DNA of 64,000 nt from Lasioglossum baleicum (Eukaryota > Arthropoda > Insecta > Hymenoptera > Halictidae), in the NCBI RefSeq assembly GCF_051020765.1, contig NW_027469103.1, positions 1 through 64,000 on the forward strand. Reading direction: 5' to 3'. Position numbers and translations under genes: made by a program. Shown here in pieces: positions 28,426 to 38,319 of the stretch. The notes below the pieces were generated by a model. It was given only the letters and a program-made list of their open reading frames with translations. It was not told the DNA's origin and did not search any database. How positions within the stretch are numbered: position 1 is the first letter of the stretch; every line of letters starts with the position of its first letter.

Positions 28426-28664
28426 TGATGCAATACTTTATTGCATTATGTGTCGTGGTGATGGGTTGAAACTGAGGTAAGGTGTTGATCAAGGTGAAGT
28501 TATGGTGATGGGTAGAGACGGAGATAAGGATTAGAACAATAGAATAATGAAATCTTAATACTATGCTCTTATGTCTAGGGGACGGTGTGTGGATCTTATG
28601 CAGATCAGACCTTGTATACATAGTGTGTGTACAAGGCCAACGTCGTACATCGGACGACGTAACA

Positions 28665-29558
28665 TTAGTACGTATTTCGATTTCGTTAATAATAAGCATC
28701 TTTACCTTTGTATTCTTTTACGTTTATAATATACTTTGTTTTACCAGAGTCAATCTAAATCCCAATTATTATTTCCTTGCTCCTAACTTCGTAGTTTGAA
28801 GTGACACGTTGTTAGTTAGAGATAGAGTTCTCACTGGAAAGTTCGCGAATAGTATTCCTTATTCAATTTCCTGTTACGTGTTCGCGTACGTGCGTGATAG
28901 TGATAAACTTGCTCGCATAGCAAGCTCCGCAGCATCCACGTCCGTTTTCTCGAATCAAAATATCGTCAACCACGCGGACGATATTCGCGAGATAAATTCA
29001 CGGGATCGCACAGCGTCCACGCCCGTTTTCGCTAGTTAAAATATCGTCAATCACGCGGACGATATTCGTGAGTTAGATTCACGGTATCGTACAGCGTCCA
29101 CGCCCGTTTCCTCAACGAGCGCATCCGTCTACAATACCGTAGCAGCCAGCTGTCAATCATTGGAGGTCGTTCTTGTCAAATATTGACGTGACAGAGTTTG
29201 GCGCAGTCGTCAATCCTTGAAGGTCGTTTCCAGCCATTTGGATCAACGCCTGTCAAGCAGAGCGGACCGTATTCAAGGCCATCAGCGCAACCGTAGCTGT
29301 TCATCCGTTGCGAATTCATGTCTCGTGTCAATCGACAAACAAGCGAAGCGTAAAAGTAAGTGGAACATATTACCGCGTATGTTTCAGGGTCGCGTGCATC
29401 ATTCATCTGTGTAAGACTGCATGCAGGTGTCGGCATCGGGTCCTAGTCTGTTGATAAAAAGACCAACACTTTTATTAAATGTCAGTCAGTGGAAGAGTAG
29501 AGTAGCCGGGCCGCGGTATTCTCTTCTCTTGCTTTTATAGCCCCGCCAGGACGTGACA
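28665..29558 (+). repeat. 5' LTR of H, fragment 4 (LTR 3' end)
   Basis: Starts with TTAG (TSD of E3) in the middle of the palindrome CGTACTTAGTACG and ends GTGACA at 29558. Shares H-specific variants with 53975-55771. Confidence 0.93.
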
Positions 29559-29689
29559 AATTTGGCGCAGTCGGTAGGACACTCGTTGGTCACCGATGTT
29601 AGAGACACCGTCAACACTTTTGTAGGATACGTCATGTGTCCTACCTCTGCCAAAATTTGTTGTGACAAATTTGGCGCAGTCGGTAGGAC
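29559..29689 (+). other. H leader part 1 with duplicated primer-binding site
   Basis: PBS sense TGGCGCAGTCGGTAGGA at 29563-29579, second copy at 29672-29688. E4 inserted one base after the second copy (TSD GGAC), separating it from the rest of the leader at 40121. Confidence 0.8.
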
Positions 29690-31486
29690 TGTCACGTCCT
29701 GGCGGGGCTATAAGAGCAAGAGAAGAGAATACCGCGGCCCGGCTACTCTACTCTTCCACTGACTGACATTTAATGAAAGTGTTGGTCTTTTTATCAACAG
29801 ACTAGGACCCGATGCCGACACCTGCATGCAGTCTTACACAGATGAATGATGCACGCGACCCTGAAACATACGCGGTAATATGTTCCACTTACTTTTACGC
29901 TTCGCTTGCTTGTCGATTGACACGAGACATGAATTCGCAACGGATGAACAGCTACGGTTGCGCTGATGGCCTTGAATACGGTCCGCTCTGCTTGACAGGC
30001 GTTGATCCAAATGGCTGGAAACGACCTTCAAGGATTGACGACTGCGCCAAACTCTGTCACGTCAATATTTGGCAGGAACGACCTCCAATGGTTGACAGCT
30101 GGCTGCTACGGTATTGTAGACGGATGCGCTCGTTGAGGAAACGGGCGTGGACGCTGTACGATACCGTGAATCTAACTCACGAATATCGTCCGCGTGATTG
30201 GCGATATTTTAACTAGCGAAAACGGGCGTGGACGCTGTGCGATCCCGTGAATTTATCTCGCGAATATCGTCCGCGTGGTTGACGATATTTTGATTCAAGA
30301 AAACGGACGTGGATGCTGCGGAGCTTGCTATGCGAGCAAGTCTATCACTATCACGCACGTACGCGAACACGTAACAGGAAATTGAATAAGGAATACTATT
30401 CGCGAACTTTCCAGTGAGAACTCTATCTCTAACTAACAACGTGTCACTTCAAACTACGAAGTTAGGAGCAAGGAAATAATAATTGGGATTTAGATTGACT
30501 CTGGTAAAACAAAGTATATTATAAACGTAAAAGAATACAAAGGTAAAGATGCTTATTATTAACGAAATCGAAATACGTACTAAGTACGAAATATGAAACG
30601 CAATAAAAATGTTTAATTGAATAAACGAAGTAATGTTTGAATTAAACGAATAAGAATACGATATTACTGAATGGTATTAGGGACTGTGTCTAAACAGTAT
30701 GGATTTGGAAAGATTGTGTCTAAACAATCTGGATTTGGAAAGACTATGTCTAAATAGTCTGGACTTGGAAGATTGACGAAAACTCGACTGACCCACTCGG
30801 GTCCCCGGAGAGGACTGGGGAGAATCGAACGTTCGTCGACGAACAACGTTCGTTCGAAAAATGCTGACTTCGCAAAAGGGGACCGTGTCCTCTTTGTGCC
30901 GGTCTTCGTCGTAAACAGCGCGATGGCCGCCGCACTAGAGTCAGCAGTTTTCGTTCCCAGTGGTGCAGGACTCGAAAATTAAGTGGTAACCATTGGCGTA
31001 CCTATTTATTTATTTAAATAAATTGGGACTTAGAATATTTTCGAGCGCTTGCTCTTGCAAGGCGTTTCGATGTAAATTTATATGTCATATGATTAGTTGA
31101 CATCATTTGTCGACCGATCATATGTTTGAAAATATTCTAAGTACTTTTGAAAATTACCAAAAATCGAAATTTTGGTAAAGTCTAAACAAACGCGAATTGA
31201 GAACCTAACCTACAAATTTTTAGGTTAGTTTCATGATTTTCGCTCACGAGTCCAATGATATTTCAATCTTCGAGTTTGGGCCATTTTTGGCTATTTTAGG
31301 AATTTGACAGATTTTGGATTTTAGGTTATGTTGATGGATTTCGATCAGATGTACGTGGTGTTAAGGATTCATTGTTATGAAGGATTTTTAGGAGTTTTGG
31401 AATCTTTAAAGGGGAACGCTCGCTCTTATGTATCTAATTTTACATGTAGTCTTAAAGCTAACGTCGGAGGTGCGACCGACGTCACA
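29690..31486 (-). repeat. 3' LTR of E4 (family A)
   Basis: 1797 bp, nearly identical to the LTRs of E1 and E2. Polypurine tract adjacent at 31487-31497. Confidence 0.95.
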
Positions 31487-31497
31487 CCTCCCCCCTT

Positions 31498-31673
31498 AGA
31501 GAAGAGATTTCACGCAGTGGAATCTCTGCCTCTGGGTGGCGGTAGACAGGATGCACTGAAATGTCATCCCTGTCTCGCAACACTGGGTCAAGGGAATCGC
31601 AAATTAACGTTCGTTTCGTCAAGGGAGGACGGGTTCGGAATTCTCCGACACTGGCACTATCACTATCTTCCGC
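31498..31673 (-). other. E4 3' non-coding stretch shared with env-type copies
   Basis: Matches the DNA that encodes the Env C-terminus in E1 (to about 2085) but lies after the pol stop here. E4 and E1 diverge at about 31669, marking the 3' edge of the swapped module. Confidence 0.75.
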
Positions 31674-34600
31674 TTAAATGTCACCATTGTCCGAATCGGT
31701 GTCATCGCTGGAACTATCGGATATCCAGTCAGGGTCGTCCCGTTGTGCGATCCATCTTGCCGATAGAATCTGTCCGCAAGGGATGCACTCCAATACTGGT
31801 GTTTCGGTGCATAGCCTTATTCCGCAATACTCGCATCTATTTGGGGTGTTATACATCCGCTGATGCTCCCATCGTTCCACTCTAACAATTCGGGTGTATT
31901 GGCTGCAGTTGCGGCACAGCAACTTGCCGTTGCAAGCCACTCGAACTATCCCATTGTAACAGATAGTGTTGTTGTATCGTCTCATGTATCGGTGAGCTTT
32001 CAGCACGGTCGGCCGTCTTCCTCCCATCGGTCCGCACATCTTTCTGTCGTGGATAGCTATGGGATCCGCAATGTGACTCGGAGCTTGATCGGATGAGGAG
32101 TGAAGAGTCTCGTAAGCTGACTCCTCTGGTTGGACCCTTGGCTCGCTATCGTCTTTCTTAGAAGGATCAGAGATTAAGTTTGCAGTTACAATATTTCGCT
32201 GACGCGTGTCCTGTCTCGGGCTACCTGGAAGACGTTTAATCTTATTTGCATGGACAATTTTGAAATGGTTTCCTATTCGTAATTTGACATTGTTCGTATC
32301 AAGCATTTCTATTATCTCATGCGGTCCAGTATATTGCGCGTCGAATTTTCCTTTACGAGGTTCTTTTAACAAGTATACCTGTTCGCCTACCGTGAACTGC
32401 ACGGGGTTAATCTTCCTATCATAATAAGTCTTTGATTTCTGCTTTGCCGCTACTAAATTATCGCGCGCGCGGGATTGTGTCTCGCTTATCTTTCTTTGTA
32501 GGTCAAAGAGGTAACCTGCGTAGGACTCGTTCTCTACTGCGTAGAGATGGGAATCGGAGGAAGGAACACGGGCCAGGGAACCGAATACCAACTCGTGTGG
32601 GGTGAAGTCTGTTCCCTCGTGTACGCTGGTATTGTAGCTAAACATTGCCAAGTTTATCCATTTATCCCAGTTATTTTTGTTGACGTACTGCTTCAAATAT
32701 TCCGTCAGTACATGATGCGATCTCTCAATGGATCCGTTGCTTTGTGGATGGAAAGCAGTGGTTTGGAGGCGTGTAATCCTGAATCTTTTTGCGATAGCCT
32801 TCATAAGGGAGCTTGTGAAGTTAGTCCCTTGATCCGTTAATATTGCCTTAGGCGTTCCAAAGCGACATATCAGGTGGTCGATGAAGGCGTTTGCTGTACT
32901 GACGGAGTCGGTAGATTTGAGCGGCACTGCGACGGAGTATTTTGTAAGAAGGTCTTGCATCGTCATTACATACGTGTTGCCATCTTCGGTAGTGGGTAAT
33001 GGTCCCACGATGTCTAGCGAGACCTTATCAAACGCCCTGCCGGGCGTATCCGTTAACTTCATTGGTAGGCGAGTTTTTACTCTTGTTAACTTGTTACGCT
33101 GGCAACTCAGGCAATTGTTAACGTAGTTGGTTACGTCCTTTTTGAGGCTGTTCCACCAGTATTTTTCTCTTATCCTTTTGTATGTCTTGGTTATGCCTTT
33201 ATGGCCGGCATACGCTGATACATGGTTCTCCGTGATGATCTCCATCCTTCTATCCTCAGCGGGGATTTGGACCTCGTTCGAACAGAGAAATATTTGGACT
33301 GGTGTGTCCTCGAATGTTTCTGTGAGTAGATTGACCACGTATTCTCTCGACAAATGGTCGAGGAATGTTTTAGAGATTGAAAAGGATTCCAACGCGAGCT
33401 CGTTGACAACGTCGATCAACGTTCTAAGACATTCTTTGAGGTCGTCTGCAGATACCTCATGAAGCGGCGATTGTTTAATCGGTATCTGGATTAACTTGTA
33501 TTTACCGTGATCTGTTACCCTAGCTCTATGTAGGAGTAAGTCTTGGGATTTGGCCAGTTTGCCTTGTCTATAGAGATCTACGGCCCCGAGATCGATGGGC
33601 CGTCCGTCCATCGTTATGAAGCAAACTAAATTGTCGTTTCTCATTATTAATCGGTCTCTTGTATGAATTATTCTTCTTCTACGTGGTGTAGGATTGCTTT
33701 CTTCTTCTTCTTCTTCTTCTTCTTCTTCTTCTTCTTCTTCTGAGGGAATACTCTCTTCTCGCTCATCGAAGACATCTGGTCCGGTCAAGGAAGGCGGAAA
33801 TATAGGAGAAAAGGAAAGAGTTTCTTCGACTCCCAGATCCCGTAGTAATCCTTGATCGGCGATTGAAATAAGAGGCGGGGATGCTGCGCGGGGGTCATCA
33901 GAATGCGATGGCGTACCCATCGATGGTCCCGGTGACGAAGCTGCCGATGATCTTCTCGTTTTTGGGGGCATTGACTTCGGTGGGGGCATGAGAATTGAAT
34001 CGTCTCTATCTTTCTTCCTGCGGCGTGCGTCGAAAAGAGGAGTCCCCGGGCTTGATAATGGCGTTCTAGGCGGAGTCGTTTCCTCTGAATCGGTCCATGA
34101 GATGGGCAATGCCACCGGATTCCGGGATAGGGCATCCGCATTAGAGTTGGCTCTGCCAGGTTTGTAGATAACCTGGTATTCGAATTCTGCCAATTTTAAT
34201 CTCCACCGGAGGAGCCGGGATGTGGGATCCTTTACGGATGTCATCCACACCAGTGGTCTGTGATCGGTGATGAGTAAGAATTTCCTGCCGTAAATGTACG
34301 GGCGGAAATATTGGACGGCGAATATTATGGCTAAACACTCCTTTTCTATTGTGGAGTAGTTTAGTTCAGCGCCGTGAAGGATACGTGACGCGTACGCGAT
34401 AGGGCGATCCTTTCCCACGTCGCCTTGGCTTAGGACAGCGCCGATCGCGTACCCTGAGGCGTCGCACGTTACGTTGAATGGTTTCCCAAAATCTGGGTAC
34501 TGGAGGACAGGCTCCGTACACAATGCCTGTCGTAAAGTCTCGAAGGCTTCCTCCTGCTTTGACCCCCACACGAATTTCGTATCCTTGGTAAGGAGTTGGG

Positions 34601-36737
34601 TGAGGGGTTTGGAAATATGAGCGAATCTATCTATGAATCTGCGGTAATAGCCCGCTAGACCTAAAAATTCGCGGACGTTCTTTGCGTTTTTCGGTCGAGG
34701 ATAATTTTGGACCGCGTTAATTTTTTTAGGGCATGGCCGTACGCCATCCTCGCTAATCTGGTGTCCTAGGTAAGCCACCTCTCTGTGCAAAAACCCGCAT
34801 TTAGACGGTTGTAATTTCAAATTGGCGGCTCTCAATCGGCGAGCCAATTTATCAAATTTCGCTTTGTGTTCTTCTAGGGAACGCGCGTATATGACTATAT
34901 CGTCAAGATAAACGAAGAGTTCGTTACCCTGGAGACCGGTTAGGATTGTATCCATTAGTCGCTGGAACGTAGCCGGCGCATTACGCAATCCGAACGGCAT
35001 TCTATTATACTGGTAGTGTCCGAACGGAGTTGAGAAGGCGGTTTTTGCGGCGTCCTCCTTTTCCATGCCTATTTGGTGAAACCCGCTTGCCAGATCAAAT
35101 ACGCTAAAATATTTGGCACTACCCAGCTGATCTAAGATCTCGTTTATGCTGGGCAGTGGATAAGCGTCTGCTATTGACTTCTCGTTTAAAGCGCGATAGT
35201 CAATTACCATTCTCCATTTCTTATTTCCTTCGGCATCCGCTTTCTTCGGTACGATCCACAAAGGGGAGTTATACGGTGAACTAGAGGGTGCGACTATATC
35301 ATTTTGTAAGAGTTCACACATTTGTTTGTCGATCTCCTCTTTGTGAATCGGCGGATACCGGTATTGCTTGGTATGTACGGGGATGTCGTCCGTCGTGGGG
35401 ATTTTATGTGTTACAGCGTTAGTTTTCCCCAGACGATCCCCTTGAAGGTGGAAGAGATCATTATTCTCCTCCAATAAAGATTTGACATGGTCTATCTCGT
35501 CGTGATCGAGGTGATCCATGGGAATAGTTTCCATAAGCTCATTAACGCGAGCATTACGGGACTTGGTAATGGAATGGACCCTTTTGGGTATGAATTCGAA
35601 GCCTTTCATAAGGGGTTTCGAGTATGAGTGATCGGGATGGTTACCGGAATTGCTTAGGAAATCGGGATGGCTACCGGAATCGTCGGGATGGTTACCGGAA
35701 TTATTTAAAGAATCGGGATGGCTACCGGAATCGTCGGGATGGTTACCGGAATTATTTAAAGAATCGGGATGGCTACCGGAATCGTCGGGATGGTTACCGG
35801 AATTATTTAAAGAATCGGGATGGCTACCGGAATCGTCGGAATGGTTACCGGAATTAATAGAAGACGCGAGTTGATCGTTAACGATCGTCTCGTGCGCGCG
35901 GCACGCACGAGCATTGAATAAGTCCGAATTGACTTCGGCTTGAATATTTGAAAAGGGAACCTCGATCTCTTCCACCTCCAACGTAGGCAGGGAGAAGGAC
36001 GCCACTTCGGACGATGCGTTAAAGCATCGCAGGTATGCCTTTCCGTTACGGTTGGTGACTAAACAATCACCTAAGAACACATCGGGTTTTACATCTACTT
36101 TTCGCACATACCCTTCGCTTGGGCCCTTTACGTTGACGGCTATGCAGGCGGCGGTACGGCTTTCGATGGAATATTCCCGAGGATTCGAAAAGGGAATACG
36201 TAGGTTTTTATACTCTACGCATTCCTTCGCAAATGATATCTCTGCTCCCTCTCTGAAGAAGGGGGAGCCTAAGATACCATCTATATTAATTGGGAAACTG
36301 TCAGGCAGAACGTGTAGCGTGACTTTAATGGAATCTGCTAGCTCCGCATTGATATAACCGAGGGTCGCAATTTCTCCTTCTGTCACGCCATGGACGTGTA
36401 TGACGCTGTCAGTTTTTAGATGAACGTCAGATTTGATACCAGACGCTCGGATTAAGTTGACCTCGGACCCGGTGTCCAAGAGGAACTCACACTCTTTTGA
36501 GAAGAGTGACGATCTTGCTTTTATTCGAGGGATAGGGGAGTGCGGCGCGAGATTTATTGCCGAGACTAATTTCGCGGATGGTCGTTCATTCTGCTGACCG
36601 TCCGGGTTATCTCTCCCATCTACTCGAATTTCATTTACTGCTGGTCGTCGCTGATGACGGCCAGCTGTGTTGCCTTTTGGCGATTCTCTTGGGATGCCTC
36701 CCGTCCTTTGGTCGCGTTTGTCGGGAGGCTTGATTCG
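31674..36737 (-). CDS. pol: E4 Pol polyprotein with C-terminal cysteine-rich domain, Gag -1 frameshift product
   Basis: Open from the slippery site to the stop. Numbered from the codon at 36479: PR with DTGSE 2-6; conserved post-PR domain about 109-173; 17-residue repeats 208-280; RT about 305-545 with D462 and YLDD 524-527; RNase H D673, E712, D739, D782; a linker with a run of 14 Glu (914-927); integrase HHCC H1086, H1093, C1123, C1126 and DDE D1156, D1216, E1252; YTGPHEI 1383-1389. An extra domain at about 1480-1570 has C1507, C1516, C1522, C1525, C1549, C1552, C1557, C1565 and C1568 and looks zinc-binding; an acidic Ser/Asp tail follows. All catalytic residues are present; family Ty3/gypsy, errantivirus-like. 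Confidence 0.94.
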   Translation of the reverse strand, partial: RIKPPDKRDQRTGGIPRESPKGNTAGRHQRRPAVNEIRVDGRDNPDGQQNERPSAKLVSAINLAPHSPIPRIKARSSLFSKECEFLLDTGSEVNLIRASGIKSDVHLKTDSVIHVHGVTEGEIATLGYINAELADSIKVTLHVLPDSFPINIDGILGSPFFREGAEISFAKECVEYKNLRIPFSNPREYSIESRTAACIAVNVKGPSEGYVRKVDVKPDVFLGDCLVTNRNGKAYLRCFNASSEVASFSLPTLEVEEIEVPFSNIQAEVNSDLFNARACRAHETIVNDQLASSINSGNHSDDSGSHPDSLNNSGNHPDDSGSHPDSLNNSGNHPDDSGSHPDSLNNSGNHPDDSGSHPDFLSNSGNHPDHSYSKPLMKGFEFIPKRVHSITKSRNARVNELMETIPMDHLDHDEIDHVKSLLEENNDLFHLQGDRLGKTNAVTHKIPTTDDIPVHTKQYRYPPIHKEEIDKQMCELLQNDIVAPSSSPYNSPLWIVPKKADAEGNKKWRMVIDYRALNEKSIADAYPLPSINEILDQLGSAKYFSVFDLASGFHQIGMEKEDAAKTAFSTPFGHYQYNRMPFGLRNAPATFQRLMDTILTGLQGNELFVYLDDIVIYARSLEEHKAKFDKLARRLRAANLKLQPSKCGFLHREVAYLGHQISEDGVRPCPKKINAVQNYPRPKNAKNVREFLGLAGYYRRFIDRFAHISKPLTQLLTKDTKFVWGSKQEEAFETLRQALCTEPVLQYPDFGKPFNVTCDASGYAIGAVLSQGDVGKDRPIAYASRILHGAELNYSTIEKECLAIIFAVQYFRPYIYGRKFLLITDHRPLVWMTSVKDPTSRLLRWRLKLAEFEYQVIYKPGRANSNADALSRNPVALPISWTDSEETTPPRTPLSSPGTPLFDARRRKKDRDDSILMPPPKSMPPKTRRSSAASSPGPSMGTPSHSDDPRAASPPLISIADQGLLRDLGVEETLSFSPIFPPSLTGPDVFDEREESIPSEEEEEEEEEEEEEESNPTPRRRRIIHTRDRLIMRNDNLVCFITMDGRPIDLGAVDLYRQGKLAKSQDLLLHRARVTDHGKYKLIQIPIKQSPLHEVSADDLKECLRTLIDVVNELALESFSISKTFLDHLSREYVVNLLTETFEDTPVQIFLCSNEVQIPAEDRRMEIITENHVSAYAGHKGITKTYKRIREKYWWNSLKKDVTNYVNNCLSCQRNKLTRVKTRLPMKLTDTPGRAFDKVSLDIVGPLPTTEDGNTYVMTMQDLLTKYSVAVPLKSTDSVSTANAFIDHLICRFGTPKAILTDQGTNFTSSLMKAIAKRFRITRLQTTAFHPQSNGSIERSHHVLTEYLKQYVNKNNWDKWINLAMFSYNTSVHEGTDFTPHELVFGSLARVPSSDSHLYAVENESYAGYLFDLQRKISETQSRARDNLVAAKQKSKTYYDRKINPVQFTVGEQVYLLKEPRKGKFDAQYTGPHEIIEMLDTNNVKLRIGNHFKIVHANKIKRLPGSPRQDTRQRNIVTANLISDPSKKDDSEPRVQPEESAYETLHSSSDQAPSHIADPIAIHDRKMCGPMGGRRPTVLKAHRYMRRYNNTICYNGIVRVACNGKLLCRNCSQYTRIVRVERWEHQRMYNTPNRCEYCGIRLCTETPVLECIPCGQILSARWIAQRDDPDWISDSSSDDTDSDNGDI
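31776..32042 (-). other. Cysteine-rich (putative zinc-binding) domain at the E4 Pol C-terminus
   Basis: About 90 residues after the integrase C-terminal region, with LCRNC, RCEYCG and ECIPCG clusters. Homologous to a domain in E5 (ICFTG, LCCTC, CEQC, CAPC in the same order). Not recognised as a known family. Confidence 0.55.
35631..35857 (-). repeat. 51-bp in-frame tandem repeat between PR and RT, E4
   Basis: Four units plus a partial one. The pol-type and env-type copies diverge just after this array, so it marks the 5' edge of the swapped module. Confidence 0.87.
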
Positions 36738-37942
36738 TTTCCCGACTCATTTCTACTGTAATATTCGCGGCGGCGACATTCGTGTATGTCATGTCCCGTG
36801 CGCTTACAATATTTACAATACTTCCGATTCTCCGTAGGAAAGCGATCGCGACCTGGGGACTGGGAAGCGCGATCTTCGCGTTTATACGTTTCGCGCTGAT
36901 TTGATTGCGACGGTTCGTGACGTCGCGGGGGAGGAGAGCGATACGCGTCTCTGTTATCGGGTTTCCTGTCTCGCCAGGATTCACGAGGTGAAAAGGAAGG
37001 TCGTTGATCTTTCCTTTCCGAAGATCTGTTGCGCTGCTCAGGCGCATTCCTATCATAATAAGAGTTGCTTGATCGCTCTGGTGTGCGATTACGAGAGTCG
37101 GAGAATGCAACGCGGCGTCCGTCGTCACGATAACGAACACGGTCAAGCTCGTACTGTTTGTACGCGGTTACTGCTTCGTCGAATATTTTCTGTAATTCGA
37201 GTGACGCGCAGAGCCTGACCTCGGCTCGAAGCGCTGGGATAAGACCACGCATGAAACAATCAATTGTGAATTTATCAATCTCGTCTAGATTGGGGACCCC
37301 GCGGCCTGAATCTATGATCGCCGTTCTAAGGTCCTTTACTCGCGTAATATAATTCAACACGTGCTCGGACTGTCCCTGGTGTATCGAAGCTAATTCTCCG
37401 CGATACTGATCGATGAATTTATATGGGCCTAGTACATCTTTCAGGCGGTTGCACAATTCAGAGATTGTGTTAATATTTACGTCTTCAATCGCGGCGTATG
37501 CCTGTCCTCTAAGCTTATTGCATACTAATCTAGTGAGGGTACGCTCAGTTGTGGCTGGAACAGCTTCCAAGGCTCGCTTGCACGCGCGAACGAATTGTAG
37601 CACGGTTATGGAGGTGCCGTCAAAGGTAGGCACAAGTTCAACCGCTTGTTTAACGGTGAAATTCGAAGAATCGTGCATTATGGGTTCGCGGGGCGCAACG
37701 ACTGGGCTAGCTGGAATTGATTGAGAATCTCTGGCCGATCGGATTTCTGCTATCTCGCGGCGTATATCCTCGTACGTTACTCTCTGCTCACGCGTTTCTG
37801 TTTCGTATTGCAATTTGAGTTGAGTCAACGCGGCGGTTTGATTAATGAGAGCTGCTTCTCTACGAGCTAAATCTTTCTGGAATTCAATTAATTCCTCTTC
37901 CGTAGGAGGAACCTTCTTTCTAGCCTCGCTACGCGTTTCCAT
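36635..37942 (-). CDS. gag: E4 Gag polyprotein
   Basis: 435 residues, a few substitutions from E1 (for example A to T in PATxERTL, Q to R just before the zinc knuckle). Coiled-coil-like N-terminus, capsid, basic region and knuckle at 376-389. Near identity with Gag of the env-type copies means one capsid could package both RNA types (inference). Confidence 0.92.
   Translation of the reverse strand: METRSEARKKVPPTEEELIEFQKDLARREAALINQTAALTQLKLQYETETREQRVTYEDIRREIAEIRSARDSQSIPASPVVAPREPIMHDSSNFTVKQAVELVPTFDGTSITVLQFVRACKRALEAVPATTERTLTRLVCNKLRGQAYAAIEDVNINTISELCNRLKDVLGPYKFIDQYRGELASIHQGQSEHVLNYITRVKDLRTAIIDSGRGVPNLDEIDKFTIDCFMRGLIPALRAEVRLCASLELQKIFDEAVTAYKQYELDRVRYRDDGRRVAFSDSRNRTPERSSNSYYDRNAPEQRNRSSERKDQRPSFSPRESWRDRKPDNRDAYRSPPPRRHEPSQSNQRETYKREDRASQSPGRDRFPTENRKYCKYCKRTGHDIHECRRREYYSRNESGNESSLPTNATKGREASQENRQKATQLAVISDDQQ
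36696..36743 (-). promoter_or_regulatory. -1 ribosomal frameshift signal, E4
   Basis: GGGAAAC at 36743-36737 (sense), 7-nt spacer, 8-bp stem and 18-nt loop as in E1. Confidence 0.85.
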
Positions 37943-38319
37943 GATTGCGTCGCTTGAAAATTTCTAAGTATGAAATTCGCGAAAAATAATCCGACTATAT
38001 AACGTGGGCGAAGGGGCGTTTTCTAAACCGCCCGTCGCACTTTAACGTTCACTAAAACTCTCGATGAATTTGTACTGAGTACGAACATCGCGAAAAACAA
38101 TTTGAGTATGTAACGTGGGCGAAAGGGCATTTCCTTCACTGCCCGTCGCACTTTTAACTGACACTATGCTTTCACGGACTCTAAGTCTACTGCGTTAAAT
38201 TGTCAAACAATGATGGAACGCGCAGGGGTTCGCGTGCTAACACTGATTCTATTTTTATTCCTCGATGCCGTGCTTCTAACATCGGTGACCAACGACTGTC
38301 CTACCGACTGCGCCAAATT
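37943..38319 (-). other. E4 leader, single primer-binding site
   Basis: PBS 38299-38315, 4 nt from the LTR. The 109-bp duplication seen in H, E1 and E2 is absent. The leader direct repeats and GGGC hairpins are kept. Confidence 0.8.

Larger units (their letters stand above)
18143..28664 (-). mobile_element. Element E3: family B, full-length pol-bearing LTR retrotransposon
   Basis: 10522 bp, LTRs 18143-20109 and 26698-28664 (1967 bp each), TSD TTAG (18139-18142 and 28665-28668). gag and pol are both intact, with all enzymatic domains; no env. It is the only family B copy here that could be autonomous, so it is a candidate enzyme source for E5 and Z. Confidence 0.96.
26698..28664 (-). repeat. 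5' LTR of E3 (family B)
   Basis: 1967 bp, matching 18143-20109 in the regions compared. Heat-shock-like array at 28398-28425. Confidence 0.95.

Noticed and set aside
33710..33741. TTC microsatellite as an independent simple repeat
   Set aside because: It is the in-frame poly-Glu run of the E4 Pol linker; E3 has a shorter acidic stretch at the same place.
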